Shown: positions 51,326 to 60,757 of the stretch, piece by piece
How the letters are laid out: each line of letters begins with the position of its first letter
Position numbering within the stretch: the stretch's first letter is position 1
Made by a program: the position numbers and the translations under genes
Notes under the pieces: model-generated
Databases searched by the model: none
Told to the model about the DNA's origin: nothing
Seen by the model: only the letters and a program-made list of their open reading frames with translations
Assembly (NCBI RefSeq): GCF_017876295.1
Contig: NZ_JAGINT010000001.1
Coordinates: 992,001 to 1,056,000, forward strand
From: Kribbella aluminosa
GTDB lineage: Bacteria > Actinomycetota > Actinomycetes > Propionibacteriales > Kribbellaceae
Length of the DNA stretch: 64,000 nt
Reading direction: 5' to 3'

Positions 51326-53986
51326 CTACTGCAGTGTGATCACCAGCGCCGTGTGCGCACCGCGCGCCGGCACCTGGACCTCCGTCCCGCGGCTGGTGGT
51401 GACGAGCTGGTACGACGCTGCGTGGCCGTTCACCGTCACGCTCCGGACCTTCGCCCCGGACGGCAGGACCGCGCCGGCCGTCAGCGCCGCGCCGATGCCC
51501 TTCGCGGTCACGTCAGTCGTCAACGCCTTACCTGCAAGGCTCGCGGACACGTCGACGGACCCGCGGCCGACCCGGATGTTGCTGCCGGCCACCTTCGGCT
51601 GACCCTGCGGGAGCTGCGGTACGACGGAGATCCGCCCGTGGCCCAGGTCCGGATCGACACCGAGCTGCTGGTGGATCACCGGCCAGAGGATGCCGTACGT
51701 ACCCCAGGCCTGCAGCGCCATCGAGCGGTCGTAGAACGCCCGGCCGATGTTGGCGGGGGAGTCCGGCGACGGCGCGATCTCCGGCATCGCGCCCGGAGTC
51801 TCCCACACCGACGGGTCGAGCTGGATCCGTGCGTTGCCGGTGGTGTACACCTGCTGCTGCTTCGTGCCCAGGCGGCCGAAGTTGCCCTCCGCAACCGCCA
51901 TGATCGAGGTGTTCAGGCCGAAGATGCTGCGCTCGCTCGGCACCTGCGACAGCACGCCGTCACAGGACGCGCCCGGATTGCCCTTCGGGTCCGAGGTCGG
52001 CCCGGTGCCGGTGTGGAACAGGCCGAACTCCCCGGTGTAGCAGGGCTTCTCGCGCTGGTCGAGGGCGACGTTCGCGTGCTCGGTCGAGGCGAGCGGCGAT
52101 GTCCCGCCCGGGCGGGACAGTACCGCCTCCATCGGGGTCACGCCGATCCAGTGCCGCTGGAAGATCGGGGTGTTGTCGTTCGCCGGGTTGGCCGGGTCGT
52201 CGATCGAGTCGGCGTACCCCATCGCCTTCGGCACCCACCACTGCGCCTCGAAGCGGGACTCCAGGTCGTTCGCGCGGCTGGTCGCCCACTGCTGGATCTT
52301 CGTGTCGTGCTTGGACGCGGCCAGGTCGGCGAGGTCGCGCAGACCGCGCATGAGGTAGACCGCGTTGTCGAGCTTCTCCACGCCCATCCCGGACCGCTCG
52401 ACGTTCCCGAGACCCTCGGGCCAGCCGTCGCCGTCCTTGTCGAGGTTCTTGTAGACGTACTGCAGGTTCCGGACGCTGAAGTCGTACATCTCGTCGCGGA
52501 ACTTGTTGTCGCCGGTCCACCGCCAGAGCAGCGCGACCGTGCTCGGGAACTTCACCGTCTCGTCGGTGTTGCCCGCGCTCTGGTTCGAGCCGAAGTACAC
52601 GTCGCCGGTCGGCGTCACCTCGTGCGCGACCTTGCCGCTGCGGTTATTCAGGATGTCGCTGACGTCGCGGAGCGCGCGCAGGTGCTGCTTCACGGTGTCG
52701 AACTGACCGGCCGCGACGGCCGCGAAAGCGGTGTACTCGCCGTCGGTCGCGAACAGCCACGGATAGTCCGGGAAGCCGGCCCCGAACCAGCGGGCCGTCG
52801 GCACGGACCCGAGCGGCGCCGGGTAGTCCTTGCCCTCGTTCACGTCCCGGATCTGCAGATTGTTCGCCTGCTGCACCGAGTCGGCCAGGTTCTGCTTGCT
52901 CCACTCGACGCTCTGCTGCAGCAGCCGGTCACCAGGAAGGTCCACTGCGGACTGCGCGTCGAGCTGCTGCCGCGCCGCGGTCTTTGCCCGGAGCAACATG
53001 TCCGGGTTGCGCAAGGCGTTTCGGAACTCGTTTTCCGCGGCCTTGCTGCCCTGGTCCGATCCGGCCACGGCGAACCAGATCGTCTTCTGCTCGCCGGCCT
53101 TCAGCGGTACGTCGTACGTCAGCCCGCCGCCGGTGCCCTTACCGGTGAGCGAGTCGTCGCACCGCGCGGGCGTCGTACCGTCCTTCGGGCAGATCACCGC
53201 CGGGCTCTGCGGACCGCGGTGGTCCGGGCCGAGCTCGTGGCCCGTCGGACGCAGGGACGATCCGACGAAGGCGGCGAAGTCGTGCGGCTTCGCGTTCGGG
53301 TACGACGGGGTGCCCTGCTCGCGGAACCGCAGCGAGCCATCGACGAAGGCACCGGTGTCCGGCAGGTTGGCGTCGATCGCGGTCGGGGCGGTCCAGTCCC
53401 ACGGGTACGGCTGCATCAGCTCGGAGTGCGCGTCGACGTTCAGCTTGACCGTCTTCGCCGTACTCGAGCTCAACGTCAGGCCGACCAGCGTGGCGCGGAT
53501 CCCGTCGGGGACGAAGTCGGTACGGCGGACGTTCACGGAGCCGGAGTAGTCGATCCGGCTGTAGCCGTGTCCGCTGGTGTACTTCGCGGCCGGCACCTGC
53601 TTGCCGAGCCAGTTCCCGTCGAGGCCGAACCAGATGCCGTCCAGGAGCTTGATCGGCTGCGTCCAGAAGCCGCCCATCTCGCCGCGGACGTGCCAGCCGG
53701 CCGCGGGGTAGAGGCCGGACTCGTCGCCCATCGCGTACGCGCGATCGCCGACCACGAGTGAACGCCGGTCCGCAAGCCTTGTGGTCTCGGAGAGCTCGGA
53801 CGGGGCCGACGCTGTCGTCGCGGCGGACGAGGCGGCGCTGGACGGGCCGGTTGTGGACGGGCCGGCCAGGGCCGACGCTGAGCCGGCGAGGACGGTCGCG
53901 GTTGCGAGCAGCACGATGCCGACGGAGCGTCGTACCGGCCCTCGCCTGTGCGGGGGTGAGCTACTTCGGGTCGGATGGGGAGTCAT
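51326..53986 (-). CDS. Secreted glycoside hydrolase with (alpha/alpha)6-type catalytic region
   Basis: 886 aa with a signal peptide (about 20-42, RRSVGIVLLATATVLAGSAS, cut after ALA). The N-terminal about 300 residues are beta-rich. The C-terminal (alpha/alpha)6 region has FGAGFPDYPWLFATDGEYTA, GNTDETVKFPSTVALLWRWT, DGWPEGLGNVERSGMGVEK and QAWGTYGILWPVIHQQLGVD, as in glycogen-debranching or GH63/GH15-clan enzymes. The strong RBS GGAGGAACC is 7 bases before the ATG. It follows lacI in one transcript unit (40-nt gap) and is likely repressed until its sugar is present. Exact family and substrate uncertain. Confidence 0.85.
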   Translation of the reverse strand: MTPHPTRSSSPPHRRGPVRRSVGIVLLATATVLAGSASALAGPSTTGPSSAASSAATTASAPSELSETTRLADRRSLVVGDRAYAMGDESGLYPAAGWHVRGEMGGFWTQPIKLLDGIWFGLDGNWLGKQVPAAKYTSGHGYSRIDYSGSVNVRRTDFVPDGIRATLVGLTLSSSTAKTVKLNVDAHSELMQPYPWDWTAPTAIDANLPDTGAFVDGSLRFREQGTPSYPNAKPHDFAAFVGSSLRPTGHELGPDHRGPQSPAVICPKDGTTPARCDDSLTGKGTGGGLTYDVPLKAGEQKTIWFAVAGSDQGSKAAENEFRNALRNPDMLLRAKTAARQQLDAQSAVDLPGDRLLQQSVEWSKQNLADSVQQANNLQIRDVNEGKDYPAPLGSVPTARWFGAGFPDYPWLFATDGEYTAFAAVAAGQFDTVKQHLRALRDVSDILNNRSGKVAHEVTPTGDVYFGSNQSAGNTDETVKFPSTVALLWRWTGDNKFRDEMYDFSVRNLQYVYKNLDKDGDGWPEGLGNVERSGMGVEKLDNAVYLMRGLRDLADLAASKHDTKIQQWATSRANDLESRFEAQWWVPKAMGYADSIDDPANPANDNTPIFQRHWIGVTPMEAVLSRPGGTSPLASTEHANVALDQREKPCYTGEFGLFHTGTGPTSDPKGNPGASCDGVLSQVPSERSIFGLNTSIMAVAEGNFGRLGTKQQQVYTTGNARIQLDPSVWETPGAMPEIAPSPDSPANIGRAFYDRSMALQAWGTYGILWPVIHQQLGVDPDLGHGRISVVPQLPQGQPKVAGSNIRVGRGSVDVSASLAGKALTTDVTAKGIGAALTAGAVLPSGAKVRSVTVNGHAASYQLVTTSRGTEVQVPARGAHTALVITLQ

Positions 53987-54026
53987 GGCGGTTCCTCCTT
54001 CGCGGCGCCCGGGGGAAGCGCCGGAA

Positions 54027-55034
54027 TCAGCCAGGGGCGGAGCTGCCCCTGATCACCAGTTCGGGCAGCAGCAGGCGTTCGGCCGGCGAGCCGTCGCCGG
54101 GGCTGCCGGTGAGGATCGTGATCAGCTCCTCGGCGATCCGTTCCATCGGTTGCCGGAGGCTGGTCAGGCCCGGGGAGACGACCTCCGCGAGCGGCGAGTC
54201 GTCGTACCCGACGACGCCGACGTCGGCGCCGGGGGTGAGCCCGCGGGCAGTCAGTTCGCGAAGCGCGCCGAGCGCGAGAACGTCGCTCAGGGCAACGATC
54301 CCGTCGAACCCGCGACCGGAGTCGAGCAGCCGCGCGGTGCCGCGGGCGCCCTCCTCGATACTGTCGGCGCGGCAACGGACGGCCAGGCCGGTGGTCGGTA
54401 CGCCGAGGCTCTTGCAGGCGGTACGCCAGCCGGCCAGCCGGTCCTCGGCGAGCCCGGACGACTTCGGCCAGCCCAGGAAGGCGATCCGGCGGCGGCCGGT
54501 GTCGTACAGGTGCCGGACCGCGATCGCGGAACCGGTCGCACCGTCGACGTCCACCCACGGGCCGGGCTGCATGGTCTGCTTCCACACCCGGCCGAAGCTC
54601 ACGAACGGGATGCCCTGCTGCTTCAGCCAGCCGTGCCGCGGGTCGTGCGTCTCGGTCTGCGACAGTACGAACCCGTCGACCATCCGGCGGGCGTGCAGAT
54701 CGTCGTACGTCGGCATGCCGTCGACGCCGGGCGGCGCGGTGAACAGCAGGATGTGCCGGCCGGTCCGTTCGGCGGCGGCGCAGAGGGCGTGCAGGAACTG
54801 GTCCATCACCAGGTGTGTCTGGTCCGGCCAGCTCGGCACGCAGTACCCGATCAGCTCGACCGCGCTGGTGCGCAGGCTGCGCGCGTTACGATTGGGGCGG
54901 TAGTTGAGGAGTTCGATCGAGCGGTTCACCCGTTCGAGGGTGTCGGCGCGCAGCCGGTGCGGGGCGTTGAGAGCGTTCGACACCGTTTGGACGGACACCT
55001 CGGCGTGAGCAGCCACCTGCTTCAACGTAGCCAA
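54027..55034 (-). CDS. LacI-family regulator of the glycoside hydrolase
   Basis: 335 aa. The N-terminus is the LacI helix-turn-helix and hinge (MATLKQVAAHAEVSVQTVSN, then NYRPNRNARSLRTSA). The effector core is the sugar-binding fold with VGVVGYDDSPLAEVVSPGLT. It is followed by the glycoside hydrolase gene 40 nt downstream on the same strand, so the pair is probably one operon. A perfect 14-bp palindrome lies 16 bp upstream. Confidence 0.94.
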   Translation of the reverse strand: MATLKQVAAHAEVSVQTVSNALNAPHRLRADTLERVNRSIELLNYRPNRNARSLRTSAVELIGYCVPSWPDQTHLVMDQFLHALCAAAERTGRHILLFTAPPGVDGMPTYDDLHARRMVDGFVLSQTETHDPRHGWLKQQGIPFVSFGRVWKQTMQPGPWVDVDGATGSAIAVRHLYDTGRRRIAFLGWPKSSGLAEDRLAGWRTACKSLGVPTTGLAVRCRADSIEEGARGTARLLDSGRGFDGIVALSDVLALGALRELTARGLTPGADVGVVGYDDSPLAEVVSPGLTSLRQPMERIAEELITILTGSPGDGSPAERLLLPELVIRGSSAPG

Positions 55035-55050
55035 GGCGCCCTCCCGCAGG

Positions 55051-55064
55051 TTTGAACGTTCAAA
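55051..55064 (-). promoter_or_regulatory. LacI operator palindrome
   Basis: TTTGAACGTTCAAA is a perfect 14-bp palindrome centred on CG, 16 bp upstream of the LacI start, as expected for autoregulation of the lacI-glycosidase operon. Confidence 0.78.
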
Positions 55065-55106
55065 TCACCCGCAGTCTCTCCCCAGCCCTGTCCTGCTGTC
55101 AACGGT

Positions 55107-55883
55107 TCAGAGCGCGGGCGGCCCTTGCCGGACGATCCCCAGCGTGTCCGCGACAGGCCCCGGCGCGATCCACCTCCCCCACCACGCGGCCCCCGCCGCG
55201 GCAAACGCCGCCGGATCCCCGCCACTCACCTTCACCTCGATCTCCCGCCCGGCCCGCAACCGCCGTACATCATCCGGCGTGACCTCCTGCGGAGCGCCCG
55301 TATTCCCTTTGTACGCACACGATCCACCCCACCGCCAAACCCTCCGTCGTACCGCGGGAACCAGCATGTTGCCACCCACCCAGATCGGCACCCGAGGCCG
55401 CTGCACCGCCCGCGCCGCCAGCCGCACGTTGTCCAACGTGTAGTACTTCCCGCTGAAACTGACCGCCTCACCGCTCCACAACCGCTCAATGACCTCCAGC
55501 CCTTCATCAAGCATCTCGGCCAGCACCCGCGCACTCCGCCGCTCCATGAACGGATCCCCGGGATCACCGCTCCCGACCCCGAGGATCATCCGCCCGTCCG
55601 ACAACTGATCCAGCGCCACGACCTCGGCCGCCACCTTCCACGGATGCCTGCGCGGCAGCGGCGTCACCGTCGTACCGATCCGGATCCGCTCGGTGGCCGT
55701 CGCGATCGCCGCCAGGCAGACCCACGGGTCGTACGTCGGCAGGCTCGCATCCCCCTGGTAGACGAGGTAGTCCTCCAGGAACAACCCGTCCCAGCCGGAG
55801 CCCTCCACCACCCGCGCCAACTCCGCCAACCCCCGCGGGTCCCGCCCCAGGCCCGCCGCCCCGACCGTCACCGAGAACTTCAT
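55107..55883 (-). CDS. Luciferase-like (LLM-class, probably F420-dependent) oxidoreductase
   Basis: 258 aa, TIM-barrel. MKFSVTVGAAGLGRDPRGLA, WDGLFLEDYLVYQGDASLPT, IRIGTTVTPLPRRHPWKVAA and RMILGVGSGDPGDPF are typical of the luciferase-like monooxygenase class that in Actinobacteria uses F420. No F420-binding residue set can be fixed. The start ATG 55883 begins the conserved MKFSV. It is a second, unfused member of the family found fused at 4.3 kb. An SDR gene lies upstream on the same strand with a hairpin between. Confidence 0.9.
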   Translation of the reverse strand: MKFSVTVGAAGLGRDPRGLAELARVVEGSGWDGLFLEDYLVYQGDASLPTYDPWVCLAAIATATERIRIGTTVTPLPRRHPWKVAAEVVALDQLSDGRMILGVGSGDPGDPFMERRSARVLAEMLDEGLEVIERLWSGEAVSFSGKYYTLDNVRLAARAVQRPRVPIWVGGNMLVPAVRRRVWRWGGSCAYKGNTGAPQEVTPDDVRRLRAGREIEVKVSGGDPAAFAAAGAAWWGRWIAPGPVADTLGIVRQGPPAL

Positions 55884-55927
55884 GTCCCGCACGCTACGAC
55901 GCGCCACCGACAGGCCGGAGCGGATCT

Positions 55928-56004
55928 CCAGGCCATCACAATTGCGGCCTTCGGTTGTGGTCTCCGCGGGACGGGCGGCTGGCGGCTCGATTGTGATGGC
56001 CTGG
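55928..56004 (-). terminator. Hairpin after the SDR gene
   Basis: ccaggccatcacaat (55928-55942) pairs perfectly with attgtgatggcctgg (55990-56004), a 15-bp stem around a 47-nt loop. It lies 11 bp past the SDR stop, before the LLM gene. Confidence 0.75.
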
Positions 56005-56014
56005 GGGTCCGGGG

Positions 56015-56755
56015 TCAGGCGGTGTGGCCGCCTGCGATGGTTAGTTCGGTGCCGGTGATGTAGGCGGCTTGGGGGCCGGCCAGGTAGGTGATGGCGGCGG
56101 CTACTTCGGCGGGGGTGCCGAAGCGGGGGAGGGCCAGGTTGGTGAGTTGGGGTTCGGCCGAGGGGGCGTCGGCGGGGTTCATGTCGGTGTCGATGGGGCC
56201 GGGCTGGACGACGTTCGAGGTGATGGCGCGCGGGCCGAGTTCGCGGGCGAGCGCCTTGCTGAGGCCCGTCAGTGCCGACTTGCTCATCGCGTACAGCGTC
56301 ATACCGGCGAAGGGAACCCGCTCGGCGACGCAGCTGCCCAGGTGGATCAGGCGTGCTCCGTCGGCGAGCAGCGGTACGGCGGCCTGCGTGGTCGCGTACA
56401 CGCCGCGGACGTTCACCGCCAGCACCCGGTCGATGTCCGCGGCCGCGAGCTCACCGATCGGTGCGATCGCCCCGACGCCCGCGTTGTTGACCAGAATGTC
56501 CAACCCACCAAGGGCTTCCGCGGCCAGCCGTACGCCGTCCGCCGCTGCCACCACGTCACCCGCGTCGACCGCGAACGCGAACCCGCGCCGCCCGAGCCCC
56601 TCGATCTCCTTCACCACCGTCGCCGCGGCGTCCGCGGACGTGCTGTACGTGATCGCGACATCGGCCCCGCGCTCCGCCAGCGCGACGGCGGTCGCCGCGC
56701 CGATCCCGCGGCTGCCGCCGGTCACCAGTGCCTTCTTGCCAAGTAGTTCGTTCAT
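56015..56755 (-). CDS. Short-chain dehydrogenase/reductase
   Basis: 246 aa NAD(P)-dependent enzyme. The cofactor motif is VTGGSRGIGAATAVALAERG, then DILVNNAGVGAI, and the catalytic Ser-Tyr-Lys triad is HLGSC...YAMSKSALTGLS. FabG-like in length and layout; the physiological alcohol or ketone is unknown. Start ATG 56755. A hairpin follows the stop. Confidence 0.94.
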   Translation of the reverse strand: MNELLGKKALVTGGSRGIGAATAVALAERGADVAITYSTSADAAATVVKEIEGLGRRGFAFAVDAGDVVAAADGVRLAAEALGGLDILVNNAGVGAIAPIGELAAADIDRVLAVNVRGVYATTQAAVPLLADGARLIHLGSCVAERVPFAGMTLYAMSKSALTGLSKALARELGPRAITSNVVQPGPIDTDMNPADAPSAEPQLTNLALPRFGTPAEVAAAITYLAGPQAAYITGTELTIAGGHTA

Positions 56756-56887
56756 GTTTCAATCTCACCTCCCCGCGCTCCGCGAAGCTGGCGAGAATCC
56801 GACACCGGATCCTGGCGTCGCATAACCGCGGATGCCGGTCCCACCTCCACGTCGTAAATCCGCTAGTGATTGTCGGTGGCGGCAGGG

Positions 56888-58373
56888 ATGCTGGACAGCG
56901 TGTACGAATGCAGGGAGCGATGCGTCCGCGCGGTCCAGTCGAAGGACGCCCGGTTCGACGGGTGGTTCTTCACGGCGGTGCTGACCACGAAGATCTACTG
57001 CCGGCCGAGCTGTCCGGTGGTGCCGCCGAAGGTCGAGAACATGCGGTTCTACCCGAGCGCGGCCGCCGCCCAGCAGGCCGGGTTCCGCGCCTGCAAGCGG
57101 TGCCGGCCGGACGCCAGCCCGGGATCGCCGGAGTGGAACGACCGCGCCGACCTGGTCGCCCGGGCGATGCGCCTGATCGCGGACGGCGTCGTCGACCGTG
57201 ACGGCGTACCGGGGCTGGCCACCCGGCTCGGGTACAGCGTGCGGCAGGTGCAGCGGCAACTACTCGCCGAGCTCGGCGCCGGGCCGCTCGCGCTCGCCCG
57301 CGCGCAGCGTGCGCAGACCGCGCGGCTGCTGATCGAGACGAGCGAGCTGCAGATGGCGGACGTCGCCTTCGCCGCCGGGTTCTCGAGCGTACGGACGTTC
57401 AACGAGACCGTGCAGGAGGTCTTCGCGCTCGCCCCGACGGACCTCCGTCGCCGAGCCCGCAGAGGTACGTCGGCCACCGCGCCCGGCACGATCTCGCTGC
57501 GGCTCCCGTTCCGCGCACCGCTGACGCCCGACAACCTGTTCGGCCACCTGATCGCGACCGGCGTACCGGGAGTGGAGGAGTGGCGCGACGGGCACTACCG
57601 CCGTACGCTCCGGCTCCCGCACGGTCACGGTGTCGTCGCGCTCCGGCCGATGCCGGACCACATCGCCTGCCAGCTCTCGCTGACCGACCAGCGGGACCTC
57701 GCGATCGCGATCAGCCGCTGCCGCCGGATGCTCGACCTGGACGCGGACCCGGTCGCCGTCGACGACCTGCTCAGTACCGATCCCGTGCTCGCGCCACTGA
57801 TCGCGAAGGCGCCGGGGCCGGCGCGTTCCGCACACGGTCGACGGCGAGGAGTTCGCCGTCCGCGCGGTCCTCGGTCAGCAGGTGTCGACCGCAGCCGCTC
57901 GCACGCACGCGCATCGCCTGGTCCTGCAGCACGGCGAGCCGATCGAGGATCCGGGCGGCGGGCTCACGCATCTGTTCCCGACGATGCAGGCGCTGGCCGG
58001 GCTGGACCCGGAGGCGCTGGCGTTCCCAAAGACCCGACGTACGACGCTCACTACGCTGATCGGCACGCTCGCGAACGGCGACATCGACCTGAGCGCCGGC
58101 GCCGACTGGGATCGGGCCCGCGAGCAACTGACCGCACTCCCCGGGATCGGGCCGTGGACGGTGGAGTCGATCGCGATGCGCGCGCTGGGTGACCCGGACG
58201 CCTTTGTGGCCAGCGATCTAGGTATCCGTTACGCCGCGCGTGATCTAGGCTTGCCCGAGGCCCCCAAACCACTGACCGACCACGCTCGCGCGTGGCGGCC
58301 TTGGCGTGCGTACGCGGTGCAGTACCTGTGGGCCACCGGCGACCATGCGATCAACAAGATCCCAGTGGAGTGA
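56888..58373 (+). pseudogene. Ada-AlkA fusion (methyl-DNA sensor plus glycosylase), apparent frameshift
   Basis: Residues about 1-80 are the Ada metal-binding methyl-phosphotriester domain: RFDGWFFTAVLTTKIYCRPS, then C-x-x-x-C ... GFRACKRCRPDAS (four Cys). Then the AraC HTH (about 100-190) and the AlkA N-terminal domain (about 200-310). At LIAKAPG the frame ends in random sequence, while the true continuation (HTVDGEEFAVRAVLGQQVST and GIGPWTVESIAMRALG, the HhH-GPD motif with the catalytic Asp in GDPDAFVASDLGI) lies in the +1-shifted frame to 58373. Removing one G in the GGGG run 57814-57817 restores one frame of about 495 aa. Sequencing error, true mutation or slippage cannot be told apart. 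Start ATG 56888, alternatives GTG 56876 or TTG 56870. Confidence 0.85.
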
Positions 58374-58376
58374 TGG

Positions 58377-58949
58377 ATGACCGAGCTGTCCACAGACCGT
58401 CTGCTGCTGCGCCAGTGGCGGGATTCCGACCGGGATCCGTACGCCGCGCTGAATGCGGATCCGGCGGTGATGGAGCATTTCCCGGCGCTGCAGACGCGGG
58501 AGCAGAGCGACGGGCTGATCGACCGGAACATTCCGCTGATCGACGAGCGCGGCTGGGGGCTGTGGGCGCTGGAGGTGCGGGAGACCGGCGAGTTCATCGG
58601 GTTCACCGGGCTGTCGGTGCCGAGCTTCCAGGCGCCCTTCATGACAGCGGACAGCAGCCTGCCGGCCGTCGAGATCGGCTGGCGGCTCGCGAAGGGGGCC
58701 TGGGGCAACGGCTATGCGAGTGAGGCGGCGCGGGCCGCGCTCGGGCACGGGTTCGGGCCGGGCGGGCTGGACGAGATCGTGTCGTTCACCGCGACCACGA
58801 ACGTGCCGTCGCAGCGGGTGATGCAGCGGATCGGCATGGTGCACGACGAGGCCGGCGACTTCGACCACCCGCGGATCGAGGACGGGCACCGGCTGAAGCG
58901 GCACGTGCTCTACCGGATCGACCGCGCGCAGTGGGAGTCCACCCGGTGA
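58377..58949 (+). CDS. GNAT-family acetyltransferase (RimJ/RimL-like)
   Basis: 190 aa. TDRLLLRQWRDSDRDPYAAL at the start and the acetyl-CoA site GWRLAKGAWGNGYASEAARA, NVPSQRVMQRIGMVHDEAGD. It follows the ada/alkA gene by 3 nt and overlaps the ogt start (GTGA), so it lies inside the alkylation-repair operon; its link to repair is not known. ATG 58377 is used; ATG 58373 is out of frame. Confidence 0.92.
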   Translation: MTELSTDRLLLRQWRDSDRDPYAALNADPAVMEHFPALQTREQSDGLIDRNIPLIDERGWGLWALEVRETGEFIGFTGLSVPSFQAPFMTADSSLPAVEIGWRLAKGAWGNGYASEAARAALGHGFGPGGLDEIVSFTATTNVPSQRVMQRIGMVHDEAGDFDHPRIEDGHRLKRHVLYRIDRAQWESTR

Positions 58950-59431
58950 CGTACGCCGTCGTCGACAGCCCGCTCGGTCCGCTCACGCTCGTGGGGACCG
59001 ATGCGGGTGAGTTGACGGGGCTGTACCTGGATCGGCAGCGGTACCGCCCGGACGAGGCGACGTTCGGCGACCGCGACGACACGATCCTGCCCGCGGTCGC
59101 GGAGCAGCTGGACGAATACTTCCACCACGGGCGGAGCACGTTCGACGTACCGCTGCGTCTTGCCGGTACGGCGTTCCAGCGGCAGATCTGGTCTGCCCTG
59201 CAGGACATCCCGTACGGCGAGACAACGACGTACGGCGGGCTGGCTGCCGCGCTCGGGCTGAAGCCCCAGTCGGCGCGGGCGGTCGGGCTGGCGAACGGGA
59301 AGAACCCGATCAGCATCATCGTCCCGTGCCACCGGCTGGTCGGGTCGACCGGGAGCCTGACCGGGTACGGCGGGGGCATCGAGCGGAAGCGCGCGCTGCT
59401 CGATCACGAACGCGGGGACGCCTTGTTCTAA
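58946..59431 (+). CDS. ogt: Methylated-DNA-[protein]-cysteine S-methyltransferase
   Basis: 161 aa. Repairs O6-methylguanine by moving the methyl group to its own cysteine. The active-site motif is IIVPCHRLVG (about residues 124-133) and the helix before it reads GLANGKNPISI. Start GTG 58946 overlaps the GNAT stop. With the ada/alkA gene it makes an alkylation-repair operon: sensing, base excision and direct reversal. Confidence 0.95.
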   Translation: MTYAVVDSPLGPLTLVGTDAGELTGLYLDRQRYRPDEATFGDRDDTILPAVAEQLDEYFHHGRSTFDVPLRLAGTAFQRQIWSALQDIPYGETTTYGGLAAALGLKPQSARAVGLANGKNPISIIVPCHRLVGSTGSLTGYGGGIERKRALLDHERGDALF

Positions 59432-59435
59432 ACGG

Positions 59436-59537
59436 CGGACGCCAGCCACTCACCAACCCGAGCGCTCTCGGTGCGCTCACGCTCGCTGAAGGCGGTAGCC
59501 CCGGTTGCAAGGGACGTTGGTGAGTGCTGGCGGTCCG
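59436..59537. terminator. Long hairpin between convergent ogt and antiporter genes
   Basis: Arms 59436-59457 and 59516-59537 pair over about 20 bp with a one-base shift. The 58-nt middle is rich in gcgctc words (gagcgctctcggtgcgctca), recalling the middle of the start-codon elements at 17218 and 39608 in style only. It lies between the ogt stop and the antiporter stop. Confidence 0.7.
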
Positions 59538-60755
59538 TCACCTGGGGGTGTTCACGGTGTCGTCGAGTCGTTCGGCGGCCGGGGCGTCGGTGACTGCTGC
59601 TGGTTTGCGGGTGAGGCGGCGGGCGATGGGTTCTGTGTAGCGGGCGGCTACCGGGCCGAGGATGACCAGGATCAGGACGTAGGCCGTCGCGAGTGGGCCG
59701 AGTTTCGGCTCGACGCCGACCGCCAACCCGGCGATCACGATCGAGAACTCACCGCGCGCGACCAGCGTCCCACCGGCCCGCCAGCGCCCCGCGCGGGAGA
59801 TGCCCGCGCGCCGGGCGGCGAACCACCCGGTCGCGATCTTCGTCAGCATCGTCAGTACGGCGAGGCCGAACGCGACCGCGAGTACCGGCGGGATCTTCCG
59901 CGGATCCGTGCTCAACCCGAAGAACACGAAGAACACCGCCGCGAACAGGTCCCGCAACGGACTCAGCAGGTTCCGCGCGCCGTGCGCGACCTCGCCCGAC
60001 AACGCGATCCCGACCAGGAACGCCCCGACCGCCGCCGACACCTGCAACTGCTGGGCGATACCCGCGACGAGCAGTGTCAGTCCGAGTACGACGAGCAGCA
60101 GCATCTCCGGGTTGTCCGACGACACCGCCCGGCTGATCACCCGCCCGTACCGCAGCGCGATGAACAGTACGACGCTCACCGTCCCGAGCGAGATCAGCAA
60201 CGTGATACTCCCGCCGGCCAGCCCCACGCCCGCGAGCAGCGCGGTCAGGATCGGCAGGTAGACCGCCATCGACAGGTCCTCGAGCACCAGAATCCCCAGC
60301 ACCACAGGCGTTTCGCGATTACCCAGCCGCCCGAGATCGCCGACCACCTTCGCGATCACCCCGGACGACGAGATCCACGTGACACCGGCAAGCGCGACCG
60401 CCGCCACCGGACCCCACCCGAGCAGCAACGCCACAGCCGCACCGGGCAACGCGTTCAGCAGGAAGTCGACCGCTCCCGACACGTACTGCGTCTTCAATGT
60501 GCCGACCAGATCGGACGCCGTGTACTCGAGACCGAGCAGCAACAGCAGCAGGATGACGCCGATCTCGGCGCCGGTGGCGACGAACTCCTCGCTCGCGGCC
60601 AGCGGCAGGATCCCGCCGTGCCCGAACGCCAGCCCGGCCAGCAGGTACAGCGGAATCGGGGAGAATCCGAGCCGCCCGGCGATCCGCCCGAGCACCCCCA
60701 GGGCAAGGATGACCGCGCCGAGCTCGATCAGCAGCGCGGTGATGTTCTCGTGCAT
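59538..60755 (-). CDS. CPA2-family cation:proton antiporter (KefB/KhtU-like)
   Basis: 405 aa, about 12 membrane segments. The Na/H exchanger motif appears in GGILPLAASEEFVATGAEIG and VGAFLVGIALSGEVAHGARN, and in LVLEDLSMAVYLPILTALLA. It is coupled to the soluble regulatory subunit encoded upstream (2-nt gap), as in KhtTU-type K+/H+ antiporters. No TrkA-N domain on this chain. Likely K+ or Na+ export for pH or osmotic balance. Confidence 0.9.
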   Translation of the reverse strand: MHENITALLIELGAVILALGVLGRIAGRLGFSPIPLYLLAGLAFGHGGILPLAASEEFVATGAEIGVILLLLLLGLEYTASDLVGTLKTQYVSGAVDFLLNALPGAAVALLLGWGPVAAVALAGVTWISSSGVIAKVVGDLGRLGNRETPVVLGILVLEDLSMAVYLPILTALLAGVGLAGGSITLLISLGTVSVVLFIALRYGRVISRAVSSDNPEMLLLVVLGLTLLVAGIAQQLQVSAAVGAFLVGIALSGEVAHGARNLLSPLRDLFAAVFFVFFGLSTDPRKIPPVLAVAFGLAVLTMLTKIATGWFAARRAGISRAGRWRAGGTLVARGEFSIVIAGLAVGVEPKLGPLATAYVLILVILGPVAARYTEPIARRLTRKPAAVTDAPAAERLDDTVNTPR

Positions 60756-60757
60756 GG

